A stretch of DNA of 64,000 nucleotides from Myxococcus stipitatus (GCF_037414475.1 NZ_CP147913.1:7810001-7874000); one strand, 5' to 3'; positions 38,664 through 46,999 are shown, counted from the stretch's first letter. The notes: a model not told the origin generated them from the letters alone. A program made the numbers and translations.

Positions 38664-40262
38664 TCAAGGCTGAAACGTGACGAGCGCGCCCAGCTCCCAG
38701 AAGCCCAGCGAGCGTTGCTCATCCACGGTGTAGAGCAGGTAGTGGGCTCGGGCACGTCCCGTCACGTGCAGGCGCCGCAAGGGCTGCCAGCGCAGTCCCG
38801 CCACCAGTCCAGGGGAGAACATGGCGTACTTCTGGTCGGGATAGGCCTCATCCGCGAAGTCGCGCCGCATCACGAGGTACGCCATTCGCACGCCGACGAA
38901 GGGGGCAATGCTGCCTCGCGGCCACTCGGACGTGAGCGTCGTGCCCAGCCCCATCACCGAGTACTTGTAGGCGGGGCCACTCAGCGTGGGCAGTGCGAGC
39001 AACGCCTGCTTCCCACCCAACGCCACGTCCACGCCCCACACCCAGTCCCGGCGGAAGTAGTCATGAAGCTGCGCCTCCGCGCCCAACATCCCCACCGACA
39101 GGAACAGCGAATCGCGCGTGGGGGCGTCGAAGAAGGACTGCATTCCACCGGAGAGGCCCACCGTCCACCACGCGCCTTCCACGGAGGCCACGCCCTTCAC
39201 AGGGTCGTCGGAGAAGGGCGCATCCCTCAGCCGCGCCTCCTCCAGCACCACCTGCTGGCCGCGCGCCACCTCCACCTCGCCGATGCGCAACCGGTCAGAG
39301 AGCCGCCGCTTCACGCGGTACGTGCCAGGGGCCAGCGCCACGCGACGCTCCAGTTCGGGCGCCTTGTCCAGCTCCGCCACCACCATCCCCGCCGAGTCCA
39401 CGAAGTAGTACGTGCCCGCCGGAGCAAGGCCCGGCACCACCAGGCCATCACCCGCCGCGCGCAGGTCCGTCAACACCAGGTCGCCGTTGCCCGCGAGGTC
39501 GTAGCTGAACGTCGGGTGCTGCGCGCCTCCGCTGCTCGCTGCTGTGTCCGCAACGGTGCGGGCGTACGCATGGGAGTACGCCTCGAACAACGTCACCCGC
39601 CCATCGCCGCTGCGGTCCGCGTCGCCGAGCAGCCCGCTGGCCAGATGGTGCGAGAAGTAGCTGCCGCCGAGCGCGTCCGACTCCTGCGAGTCTTCATCCG
39701 CCGCGCTCGAGGTGAGGATGACCAGTCCGCGGGAGTCACGCTCCGCGCCCGATTCGATTTGAAAGGCGGGGGCCTTGCGCGCGCCCTTGGTGCGCGTCAG
39801 CGCGCCGGAGCGGCATGAGTCGAGAATCGCGATGCGGATGTCCGCGGACGTACTCGCCAGCCGCTTTCGCAGGTCCTCGAAGCCCACGCGGGAGTTGCCC
39901 AGCCGCAGCGTGCCGTCCTTCGCGTGGCCCGAATAGTAGACGAGCAGCGCGGTGCGCTCGCCCCGTGCGCGAGCCTCCCGCGCGCGCGATTCCAGCTCCG
40001 TCAGCGCGGCGAGGAAGTCCTTCGAGGACTCGTTGAGCAGCAGCTTCGCATCACCGGGCGCCACGCCTCCCAGCCGCGACAGCAACGCGTGCATCTTCCT
40101 CGCGTCGTCGCGGGCGAAGCGCAGGGGACGGGTGTCAGCGCCCCCTTCGTCATTGCCCACCACCAGCGCGAAGCGGCGCAGCCCCTCCGCCCTCGCGCCC
40201 GAGGCCACGAGCAACAGGATGGCGGCCACCGCGCGCCAGAACGAAAGCAGGGGAGGGCTCAT
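38664..40262 (-). CDS. Caspase-family peptidase fused to a probable beta-barrel
   Basis: A 532-residue protein with a signal peptide (hydrophobic about residues 11-22, cleavage near ARA). Residues 28-265 form a Peptidase C14 (caspase/metacaspase-like) domain. The catalytic histidine is His113 in LLVYYSGHAKDG and the cysteine is Cys150 in IAILDSCRSGA; both are intact, as is FALVVGNDEG at the start. Residues about 275-345 are a beta-rich linker. The last 190 residues alternate polar and hydrophobic residues with aromatic girdles (SVGMLGAEAQL, WGVDVALGGK, FVGVRMAYLVM, LVAGLRW) and end in LGALVTFQP, typical of an outer-membrane barrel. This would place the caspase in the periplasm or outside. Its start overlaps the anti-sigma gene by 4 bp. 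Confidence 0.8.
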   Translation of the reverse strand: MSPPLLSFWRAVAAILLLVASGARAEGLRRFALVVGNDEGGADTRPLRFARDDARKMHALLSRLGGVAPGDAKLLLNESSKDFLAALTELESRAREARARGERTALLVYYSGHAKDGTLRLGNSRVGFEDLRKRLASTSADIRIAILDSCRSGALTRTKGARKAPAFQIESGAERDSRGLVILTSSAADEDSQESDALGGSYFSHHLASGLLGDADRSGDGRVTLFEAYSHAYARTVADTAASSGGAQHPTFSYDLAGNGDLVLTDLRAAGDGLVVPGLAPAGTYYFVDSAGMVVAELDKAPELERRVALAPGTYRVKRRLSDRLRIGEVEVARGQQVVLEEARLRDAPFSDDPVKGVASVEGAWWTVGLSGGMQSFFDAPTRDSLFLSVGMLGAEAQLHDYFRRDWVWGVDVALGGKQALLALPTLSGPAYKYSVMGLGTTLTSEWPRGSIAPFVGVRMAYLVMRRDFADEAYPDQKYAMFSPGLVAGLRWQPLRRLHVTGRARAHYLLYTVDEQRSLGFWELGALVTFQP

Positions 40263-41029
40263 GGCTTGAGCAGCACCCAGTGCGTCTGCGCGCCGGGCAC
40301 CGCGAGCGAGGGCATCCGCGCCACGTCGCCATTGGCGGAGGCGAAGGCACGCCGGGCCGCGTCCACGAGGGACTCCACCGAGAAGGGCTCATCACTCAGC
40401 ACCAGCACCACACGCTCCGCGCCCGAGCCTGTGAGCTCCCAGCTCCCTTGAAGCCAACGCACGTCCGAGCCCGGTTCCACCGGCGCGCTGGTGCCTGACT
40501 CCGGATGCAGGGGCGTCACCTCGCCAATGGCATCCACCGACACCGCGGCCACGTAGCGATGTGTGCCGGCCTTGTAGCCCAGCATCACCCGCTCGCCGGG
40601 CTCCAGGGCCTCGGGCGTATCGGGCCGGGCCTCGCGCTGAGGGCCGGGCCCTCCGCCAATGCGCAGCTCCGCCACGTCTCCATTGCCCTTGCTCCGGTCC
40701 CAACCCGGGCCTTGCTGCAACAGGGGACGGGCCAGCACCACGACCAGCACCGACGCGGCGAGCGCCATCGCGGTGGTCACCCATCGCCGGGGCATGGGCT
40801 TCACCGCCTCCAGTCGCTGCCGCCGCTCCAGGGCCCGAGCCACTCCCGCCTCGAACCGCTCGTAGGGATGCTCCTGCTCGAAGTGCGTCTGGTTCGACTC
40901 GATGCCACGCAGCACGCCGCCACACAGGGTGCAGCTCGCCGCATGGGCGCGGACGCGAGCGGCGTCGGACAAGGCCAGCTCACCGGCGTGCAGTCGTCGC
41001 AGTGTCCATTCCGACTCGTGCGCGCTCAT
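40259..41029 (-). CDS. Anti-sigma factor with zinc-binding N-terminus
   Basis: A 256-residue protein. The N-terminus has an HxxxCxxC motif (HAASCTLCGG, residues about 29-38), the zinc-binding anti-sigma signature. One transmembrane helix follows (about 84-101; WVTTAMALAASVLVVVLARP). The periplasmic part (about 115-256) has a DUF4384-like MLGYKAGTHRYVAAVSVDA fold often used as a sensor. It should hold the ECF sigma factor at the membrane and release it on a periplasmic signal. It overlaps both neighbours by 4 bp (sigma upstream, caspase-barrel downstream), which points to strict co-expression. Confidence 0.85.
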   Translation of the reverse strand: MSAHESEWTLRRLHAGELALSDAARVRAHAASCTLCGGVLRGIESNQTHFEQEHPYERFEAGVARALERRQRLEAVKPMPRRWVTTAMALAASVLVVVLARPLLQQGPGWDRSKGNGDVAELRIGGGPGPQREARPDTPEALEPGERVMLGYKAGTHRYVAAVSVDAIGEVTPLHPESGTSAPVEPGSDVRWLQGSWELTGSGAERVVLVLSDEPFSVESLVDAARRAFASANGDVARMPSLAVPGAQTHWVLLKP

Positions 41030-41568
41030 CGAACCCTCAGCTCCTCTCCGCCCAGCCCGGCGAAGTGCTCCAGCCGCTTGCGAATGGTGGGCACCGAGCG
41101 CCCCAGCAACGTGGCCACCTCTTCCAACGTCATCCCATCCACGTGGTAGTGCACCACCGCCGCCTGCGTCTCCGTGTCCACTCGCGCCAGCAGCCTGCGA
41201 ACCAGGTCCCGCGTCTCCATCTCGCCGGGACCTCCATGTGCCTCCGGGCGCGCGGCCTCATCCCGCTCGAACCACCGCCGCCAACCCGCCCGCTCCGAGC
41301 GGAGCTGATTCAAGCAGTGGTGCGTGGCGATCTTCATCAACCATGTCAGGGGCGAGGCGTCCGCGCGGAACTCGTCCACGTGGGAGAGGGCGCGCGCGAA
41401 GACGTCATGCATCGCATCCTCCGCCCGCGCCTCATCCTTCAGCAGATAGCGGCAGCGCCCCAGGACGCTGCCGCCATGCCGTGTGTACAGCTCCCGCAGG
41501 AAGTCTCGCCGGTCCGGAAGAGGACCGCCTTGGATGACCCTGAGGGCTGGCTGCCGCGTCGCTGTCAC
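41026..41568 (-). CDS. ECF-type RNA polymerase sigma factor
   Basis: A 180-residue sigma factor. Region 2 (about 22-90) reads FLRELYTRHGGSVLGRCRYLLKDEARAEDAMHDVFARAL and PLTWLMKIATHHCLNQL, and region 4 (about 118-170) has LEEVATLLGRSVPTIRKRLEHF as its helix-turn-helix. There is no long linker or extra domain. It directs RNA polymerase to promoters that the associated anti-sigma factor normally blocks; a TGAAAC-type element near the start of the operon is a candidate target. Its stop overlaps the anti-sigma start by 4 bp, and it follows lipoprotein B by 25 bp. Confidence 0.92.
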   Translation of the reverse strand: MTATRQPALRVIQGGPLPDRRDFLRELYTRHGGSVLGRCRYLLKDEARAEDAMHDVFARALSHVDEFRADASPLTWLMKIATHHCLNQLRSERAGWRRWFERDEAARPEAHGGPGEMETRDLVRRLLARVDTETQAAVVHYHVDGMTLEEVATLLGRSVPTIRKRLEHFAGLGGEELRVR

Positions 41569-41593
41569 ACGCCAGAGACTACCGCGAGCCGCG

Positions 41594-42574
41594 TCACAGC
41601 GTGGAGTAGACCGCCGTGGGGAAGTTTCCGCAGGCGCTCACCGTGCCATGGCCGACATCCGGGCGGAAGCTCACCGCGAAGTAGACACTGAGGAAGCGGC
41701 CATCCCAACACTCGTTGACAGTCGCCTCGCCGAAGAGGTCTCCGCCTGACACCTTGATGTCCGAGCGGCCCGCCCCCGTGCGCTCCCAGCGGCTCTTGAT
41801 GGCCAGCCGCTCCAGCTTCGAACGCGTCGGGTCCACGTCCATGTTCTGCCGCACCACGTAGTCCAGCTCACCCCCGGCGCCGGGCGTCTGCGCGAAACGG
41901 TAGTTCGCGCTCGCCTGCTCTCCCGAGCTGTTGCCCCGCGAGAAGTCCGCCTCCACCGTGGCCACCGCGTCGGGCGCCTTGCGCGAGTAGCGAACCTCCA
42001 GCGTCGCAATACCCTCGGGGCCACTGCTGTTGCCGGGCAGCGCGTTGTTCTTCTCCCAGTCGATGAGGAACTGGCCGGAGCCGTAGCCCGGCAGGCGCTC
42101 GCCGTTCGCATCCTCGGCCGCCGTGTGCGAGCCGGACAGCACCGTCTTGAAGGCGGTGTCGGGCTCGAGCTTGGCCTTGGCCTCCAGCACCCACGAATAC
42201 GTGTCGCCCTGCGTGTGGGTGACGGTCAGCTTCCACGCGATGAGGCCCAGGGGCTGCGAGTGCGGACCCCACACGGCGACGTCGCCGTTGATGGAGGTGG
42301 GTGGGTGCTTGACGATCTCCTCGATGAGGTTGAGCACCCCGAGCGTCCCGCCGTTGATGGTCGCCGCCGCCGCGACGGTGAGGACGTAATACTCGGACGT
42401 CTGGCCGGCGCCGGCATACTCCGTCATCAGCCCCTGGCCCTTGGGCGCGGGCGAGTCCACTTCCACCATCTGCTTGGAGGGAACACCCCCGCGGAACGAC
42501 GCCTCGTCCTGCTTCGAATCAGGGTCACATCCGGCGAGCATCAACGCGGCACACAGCAGGCTCTTGCGCAGCAT
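41594..42574 (-). CDS. Lipoprotein B of the caspase operon
   Basis: A 326-residue lipoprotein with lipobox LAGC (Cys16). Blocks such as NLIEEIVKHPPTSINGDVAVWGPH, LAIKSRWERTGAGRSDIKVSGGD and VNECWDG align, weakly but in the same order, with lipoprotein A at the other end of the unit. It is the first gene of the five-gene minus-strand unit; the gap to the divergent nucleotidyltransferase (42575-42785) holds a TGAAAC/GTTTCA inverted repeat. The pair of lipoproteins at the two ends of an ECF-caspase unit suggests an envelope-surface complex, by inference only. Confidence 0.7.
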   Translation of the reverse strand: MLRKSLLCAALMLAGCDPDSKQDEASFRGGVPSKQMVEVDSPAPKGQGLMTEYAGAGQTSEYYVLTVAAAATINGGTLGVLNLIEEIVKHPPTSINGDVAVWGPHSQPLGLIAWKLTVTHTQGDTYSWVLEAKAKLEPDTAFKTVLSGSHTAAEDANGERLPGYGSGQFLIDWEKNNALPGNSSGPEGIATLEVRYSRKAPDAVATVEADFSRGNSSGEQASANYRFAQTPGAGGELDYVVRQNMDVDPTRSKLERLAIKSRWERTGAGRSDIKVSGGDLFGEATVNECWDGRFLSVYFAVSFRPDVGHGTVSACGNFPTAVYSTL

Positions 42575-42680
42575 GGTCCATCTTCCTTTCGGGCGGCCCC
42601 CGGCGGGCGGCCGAGCGGCAACGTGTTCGTCCCTATGGACACAGCCCCGCCGAAAAACAGAAAAGGCGCCTGCTCGGCGC

Positions 42681-42700
42681 TGAAACCTCGGGGAGTTTCA
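42681..42700. promoter_or_regulatory. TGAAAC inverted repeat between divergent genes
   Basis: TGAAAC, an 8-base spacer, and GTTTCA form a perfect inverted repeat in the gap between lipoprotein B and the nucleotidyltransferase. TGAAAC resembles -35 elements used by ECF sigma factors, and this copy could be read in both directions. No good -10 is evident at the usual spacing, so an operator function is as likely. Confidence 0.4.
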
Positions 42701-42785
42701 GGGGGTTGGACAACGCATGGCTGGCGACCGGGCGGCTTCACCCGGCCGTCGGACGCCGGAAATCCATCGTCCCTACCTTTCGCGC

Positions 42786-43643
42786 ATGGAAAAGCGACAC
42801 CCCAATCATCCCGGGGAGATGGGCACGGACGCGGAGCTCGCCGAGCGCGAGCGCACCGCGGATGAAATCAATGCCCGCGCGCGGGCCGTGGGGTTGTTGT
42901 GTGACGCGGGGGTGCCGTTCGTGGTGGGGGGCGCCTACGCGTATGCCACCTATACCGGCATCTACCGGGACACGAAGGACCTGGACCTGTTTCCTCGCAA
43001 GGCGGACGCGCTGCGGGCGCTCAACGTCCTGGAGAAGGACGGGTGGCGCACCGAGCGCACCGACGAGGTGTGGCTCTACAAGGCCTACAAGGGTGACTAC
43101 TTCGTCGACTTCATCTTCTCGTCCGGCAACGGCGTGGCGGTGGTGGACGACGAGTGGTTCGCACACGCCCGGCGCGCCACCGTCTTCGGGCATTCGTGTC
43201 TGGTGGCTCCCGCGGAGGAGATGATCTGGTCCAAGGCCTTCGTCGTGGAGCGCGAGCGCTACGACGGCGCGGACGTCAATCACCTCATCCTCAAGGCGGG
43301 GCAGCACATGGACTGGGGGCGGCTGATGCGCCGCTTCGAGCGGTATTGGGAAGTGCTGCTCAGCCACTTGATGATGTTCCGCTTCGCCTATCCCTCCGAG
43401 CGCGACGTCATCCCCGACTGGGTGATGGCGGAGCTGCTGCGGCGGACGATGGACAGCATCCGCGAGGGGCGTTGGGAAGCGCGGCTGTGCCGGGGCAACC
43501 TCGTCTCGAAGGTGAACTACCACGTGGACATCCACCACTGGGGGTTCGGAGACGGGCGGGCCTGGGACGAGAACGAACGACAGCAGGGGGGCGAGCGTGT
43601 CGCGGGACCCGAGCTCGAAAATTCGGTTGGCGGCAGTCGGTGA
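42786..43643 (+). CDS. Nucleotidyltransferase-fold protein
   Basis: About 285 residues from ATG 42786; ATG 42717 would add 23 residues without a family look. The GGAYAYATYTGIYRDTKDLDLF segment (about residues 48-69) is the nucleotidyltransferase fold's GG...DxD pattern, with the DLDLF acidic pair as metal ligands. FVDFIFSSGNGVAVVDDEW supplies the third acid. The C-terminal half (LLSHLMMFRFAYPSERD, VMAELLRRTMDS) is helical. This family is often annotated as DUF/MNT nucleotidyltransferase or antitoxin-like; the target is unknown. Its 3' end overlaps the phosphoesterase gene by 47 bp. Confidence 0.8.
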   Translation: MEKRHPNHPGEMGTDAELAERERTADEINARARAVGLLCDAGVPFVVGGAYAYATYTGIYRDTKDLDLFPRKADALRALNVLEKDGWRTERTDEVWLYKAYKGDYFVDFIFSSGNGVAVVDDEWFAHARRATVFGHSCLVAPAEEMIWSKAFVVERERYDGADVNHLILKAGQHMDWGRLMRRFERYWEVLLSHLMMFRFAYPSERDVIPDWVMAELLRRTMDSIREGRWEARLCRGNLVSKVNYHVDIHHWGFGDGRAWDENERQQGGERVAGPELENSVGGSR

Positions 43644-44331
43644 TTTGCACTGCCGGGAGGACCAGCACGGACGCTTCCGTCACTTCGTCAAGCAGGTCAA
43701 CGCCACTGCGGACCTCTTGGTGTTGTGTGGCGACCTGACGGACCGAGGCCTCCTGGAAGAGGGGAAGGTGCTCGCCGAGGACCTGTCCGCGCTGCGTGTG
43801 CCGTGCGCCGCCGTGCTGGGCAATCACGACTACGAGCACGGACAGGTGAAGGACATCTGCGCCGAGCTGGCGAAGGTGGGCGTGCACATCCTCGACGGCG
43901 ACCACTTCATCTTCGAGAAGGTGCTGGGCGTGGCGGGCGTGAAGGGCTTTGGCGGCGGCTATGGCAACGCGACGCTGCAAGCCTTCGGTGAGTCGCAGAC
44001 GAAGGCCTTCGTGCAGGAGGCGGTGACGGAGTCGCTCAAGCTGGAGGCCGCGCTGAGCCACCTGGATACGCCCCGGAAGGTCGTCATCATGCACTACGCC
44101 CCCATTCCGGAGACGCTGGAGGGGGAGAACATCGAGATTCGTCCCTTCCTCGGCACCAGCCGCCTGGCCATGCCCATTGACCACTATGGCGCGGAGGCGG
44201 TGTTCCATGGCCACGCGCACCATGGCGCGCTCCGGGGGCAGACGAAGAGCGGCATCCCCGTCTACAACGTCGCGATGCCGTTGCTCGCGCGTCACACGCC
44301 GGACCAGCGCTACGTGCTGCTGGAGGTCTAG
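43597..44331 (+). CDS. Metallophosphoesterase
   Basis: A 244-residue calcineurin-type phosphoesterase. The binuclear metal motifs are present in order: GDLHCRED (D-x-H), GDLTDRG, GNHDYEHG, IMHYAPIPE (H) and FHGHAHHG (GHxH). It starts at GTG 43597, inside the 3' end of the nucleotidyltransferase gene, with AGGGGG six bases before it, so the two are translated as a coupled pair. The combination with a nucleotidyltransferase suggests that one partner adds and the other removes a nucleotide or phosphate, but the substrate is unknown. Confidence 0.88.
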   Translation: MSRDPSSKIRLAAVGDLHCREDQHGRFRHFVKQVNATADLLVLCGDLTDRGLLEEGKVLAEDLSALRVPCAAVLGNHDYEHGQVKDICAELAKVGVHILDGDHFIFEKVLGVAGVKGFGGGYGNATLQAFGESQTKAFVQEAVTESLKLEAALSHLDTPRKVVIMHYAPIPETLEGENIEIRPFLGTSRLAMPIDHYGAEAVFHGHAHHGALRGQTKSGIPVYNVAMPLLARHTPDQRYVLLEV

Positions 44332-44353
44332 CGCACCGGGCGGCAATCCCTCT

Positions 44354-44372
44354 GCGGGCGACTTCCGCCCGC
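44354..44372 (+). terminator. Hairpin after the metallophosphoesterase gene
   Basis: GCGGGCG (44354-44360) pairs perfectly with CGCCCGC (44366-44372) around a 5-base loop, 23 bases after the stop. The following sequence (GCCCGTTCTTGT) is only mildly T-rich. Confidence 0.55.
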
Positions 44373-44565
44373 GCCCGTTCTTGTCTGCCCGTGCAATCGC
44401 GGAGGTGGCTGCTCGTTCTTCACGGAGCGGCGCCCGCTTGGGTTCCGCGTCCGGGCCGGTCCCACAATCGCACAGGTGGACTTCCACCTTCGTGGCTTGC
44501 GGTATGGGAAGTAGTGTTGTTCATGTTGCAACAGCAAGATGGGTACGAGAGGACGGTTCAGGGAG

Positions 44566-45288
44566 ATGAGCACGCAGCAGATGCGGAAGGTCTGCATCGT
44601 CGGCGCCTCGGGGAAGCTAGGGCAGTACATGGTCCGGCATGCACTGGACCGAGGCTACGAGGTCGTCGGCGTCTGTCGTGAGCGCAGCGTCCCGAAGCTC
44701 GCGGAGTTCGCGGACCGGATGACCATCATCCCAGGCGCGACGAATGATCGGGATGTCATCCGCGCGGCCGTCGCGGGATGTGACGGCGTGCTGACGGTGC
44801 TGGCGCCCTGGGGCGTGCGGCAGTACTCGTCCGGGACGGCGCAGGCGGTGCTCGACTTCGCCGCGCCCGGTGCGCGCCTGGTCTTCTCGTGCGGTTGGCA
44901 CATCACCAAGGACGGCAAGGACCAGTACTCGTGGCAGTTCAAGGCCGGTGTCCGGGTCGTCACGTGGCTTGCCCGCGCCATTCGCGCCGTGGATGTCGAC
45001 GACCAGGTGGAGGCGTGCCGGCGCATCTTCGCCAGCGACCGGCGATGGACGGTCGTCCGAGGGAGCGACCTCGAGGAGGGCGAAAGCCAGGGGCTGCCCG
45101 TGTGGAGTCCCCACGTGGGAGACCCGGTGCTCGCGAGCAACCGGACCCGGCGCGTCGACTACGCGCTCTTCATGGTGGAGGCCCTTGGCAACGACTCACT
45201 CATCGGCGAAGCGCCCGCAATCGTCGGGTGCCGCACCCCCAGCGCGCTGGCTCACGCGAACGCAAGCCGCGCTCCCGCCCCCGCGTAG
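44566..45288 (+). CDS. NAD(P)-binding Rossmann protein (NmrA/SDR-like)
   Basis: A 240-residue protein from ATG 44566. The N-terminal KVCIVGASGKLGQYMVRHAL is the GxxGxxG dinucleotide-binding motif of atypical short-chain dehydrogenases, followed by VVGVCRERSVPKLAE and GATNDRDVIRAAVAGCDGVLTVLAPWG. The Tyr-x-x-x-Lys catalytic pair of classical SDRs is not clear, so it may be a redox sensor or isomerase-like member rather than a typical dehydrogenase. It stands alone, converging with the Rieske gene 5 bp downstream. Confidence 0.82.
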   Translation: MSTQQMRKVCIVGASGKLGQYMVRHALDRGYEVVGVCRERSVPKLAEFADRMTIIPGATNDRDVIRAAVAGCDGVLTVLAPWGVRQYSSGTAQAVLDFAAPGARLVFSCGWHITKDGKDQYSWQFKAGVRVVTWLARAIRAVDVDDQVEACRRIFASDRRWTVVRGSDLEEGESQGLPVWSPHVGDPVLASNRTRRVDYALFMVEALGNDSLIGEAPAIVGCRTPSALAHANASRAPAPA

Positions 45289-45293
45289 AGGGC

Positions 45294-45665
45294 TCAGGTG
45301 GTGACGACCATCCCGGCCTCGACCTTCACGGGCCAGGTGGTCAGCGATGCGCCGGAGCACGGGCCTCCCACGCACTTGCCATCCTCCAGTTGGAAGAGGG
45401 CGCCGTGCCACGAGCAGGTGATGAGCTGCTTGTCGGGAGTCAGGTACTGGTCCAGCGCTCGGGCCAGCGGCAGGCCCGCATGGGGACACCGGTCCACGAA
45501 GCCGTGGACCTGGTCTCCCTTGCGCACGAGGAAGCCGTGGAAGAAGGCCTCCTCGATTTGCAGCACGAAATTGCGCGCGCCGGGGTCCTCCAGGGCGTCC
45601 ACCGGACAGAGCGTGACGTCGGGCGGCGTCGTGTAGACGCGCTGCCGGGTGGGCGGAAGGCTCAA
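45294..45665 (-). CDS. Rieske [2Fe-2S] ferredoxin-like protein
   Basis: A 123-residue protein. The start is TTG 45665, overlapping the stop of hmgA (TTGA); it is the only in-frame start that keeps the fold complete. The Rieske cluster ligands are Cys60-x-His62 (DRCPHAG) and Cys84-x-x-His87 (ITCSWHG). The small beta fold surrounds them, so it is a free ferredoxin, not an oxygenase alpha subunit. In the tyrosine-catabolic operon hppD-hmgA-Rieske it could deliver electrons to an unlinked oxygenase. Neither HppD nor HmgA needs a ferredoxin, so its role here is unclear. Confidence 0.82.
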   Translation of the reverse strand: MSLPPTRQRVYTTPPDVTLCPVDALEDPGARNFVLQIEEAFFHGFLVRKGDQVHGFVDRCPHAGLPLARALDQYLTPDKQLITCSWHGALFQLEDGKCVGGPCSGASLTTWPVKVEAGMVVTT

Positions 45666-46999
45666 GGCAGGCGGGCCTTCTCGAAGCCGTCCCAGCAGTG
45701 GTCGTAGTCCAGCTGCATCGCGGGCGTCTCCATCGCGAAGCGCGTGGGGCGGAAGACCCAGCGGGACTCGAACATGAACGCGAGCGTGTCCTGAATCTTG
45801 TGCGGCTTCAGGTCCACCTTCACCGCCTGCTCGTAGCTGGCGCGGTCCGGCCCATGGCCGCTCATGCAGTTGTGCAGCGACGCACCGCCCGGAGCAAAGC
45901 CTCCGGCCTTCGCGTCGTACACGCCATGCACCAGGCCCATGAACTCGCTCATCACGTTGCGATGGAAGTAGGGCGGCCGGAAGGTGTTCTCCGCCACCAT
46001 CCACCGGGGCGGGAAGATGACGAAGTCGCAGTTGGCCGTGCCGGGCACTTCGCTGGGCGACGTCAGCACCGTGAAGATGGACGGGTCCGGATGGTCATAG
46101 CTCACCGTCCCGATGGTGTTGAACCGCGCCAGGTCATACTTGTACGGCGCCAGGTTGCCGTGCCACGCCACCACGTCGAGCGGCGAGTGGTCGAACTGCG
46201 AGGACCACAACCGGCCCTGGAACTTCTGCACCACCAGCGTCGGGCGGTCCACGTCCTCGAACGCGGCCACCGGCGTCAGGAAGTCCCGCGCGTTGGCGAG
46301 GCCATTGGCGCCGATGGGCCCCAGGTCCGGCAGGCGGAAGAGGGCGCCGTGGTTCTCACAGATGTAACCGGCCACGGGCCCTTCGGGCAGCTCCGCGCGG
46401 AAGCGTACGCCGCGCGGCACCACGCCGACCTCGCCGGGCCGCAGGTCCATCACGCCCAGCTCCGTCACGAGCGTGAGCTTCCCGGCCTGCGGAACGATGA
46501 GCAGCTCACCGTCGGCGTCGAAGAACACCTTGTCCGTCATGGACCGGTTGGCGCGGTACAGATGCACGGCGACACCTGCCCCGACACCCGGGTCCCCGTT
46601 GCCCGCGTAGGTGACCCATCCCTCGATGAAGTCCGTGGGCTCGGTGGGCGCGGGGAGGGGGCTCCACCGCATCCGGTTGGGCGAGGGAGGCGCCTCGTCG
46701 AACGGCCCCCCGCGCAGGAGCCCCTGCGGGTGGACCTTGAAGGAAGCGTGGTTGGCGCTCGGCCGCAGCCGGTACAACCAGGAGCGCCGGTTGTCCCGGC
46801 GCGCCGCCGTGAAGGCCGTGCCAGAGAGCTGCTCCGCGTAGAGCCCGAAGGGGGCTCGCTGCGGAGAGTTCTGGCCAGTGGGGAGCGCGCCCGCGACGGC
46901 CTCCGTCGCGAACTCGTTGCCGAATCCGGAGAGGTAGTCGCCGGGCGCTTTTCGCAGCCCGCTCTTCGGAGTTACCGCGGTTCGATTCTCGAGGGTCAC
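45662..46999 (-). CDS. hmgA: Homogentisate 1,2-dioxygenase
   Basis: A 445-residue cytoplasmic enzyme that opens the ring of homogentisate to maleylacetoacetate, the second ring-cleavage step of tyrosine degradation. It starts at GTG 46999 with GGAGG 6-7 bases upstream. The N-terminal YLSGFGNEFATEAVAGALPTGQNSPQ signature and the C-terminal iron-binding motifs FHRNVMSEFMGL and SLHNCMSGHGPD are intact. The next enzymes (maleylacetoacetate isomerase, fumarylacetoacetase) are not in this unit. It lies 31 bp after hppD. Confidence 0.96.
   Translation of the reverse strand: MTLENRTAVTPKSGLRKAPGDYLSGFGNEFATEAVAGALPTGQNSPQRAPFGLYAEQLSGTAFTAARRDNRRSWLYRLRPSANHASFKVHPQGLLRGGPFDEAPPSPNRMRWSPLPAPTEPTDFIEGWVTYAGNGDPGVGAGVAVHLYRANRSMTDKVFFDADGELLIVPQAGKLTLVTELGVMDLRPGEVGVVPRGVRFRAELPEGPVAGYICENHGALFRLPDLGPIGANGLANARDFLTPVAAFEDVDRPTLVVQKFQGRLWSSQFDHSPLDVVAWHGNLAPYKYDLARFNTIGTVSYDHPDPSIFTVLTSPSEVPGTANCDFVIFPPRWMVAENTFRPPYFHRNVMSEFMGLVHGVYDAKAGGFAPGGASLHNCMSGHGPDRASYEQAVKVDLKPHKIQDTLAFMFESRWVFRPTRFAMETPAMQLDYDHCWDGFEKARLP

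Noticed and set aside
37693..42574. Caspase operon as a phage-defence system
   Set aside because: There is no effector pore, nucleotide cyclase or other defence gene; the sigma/anti-sigma control and lipoproteins fit envelope signalling better.
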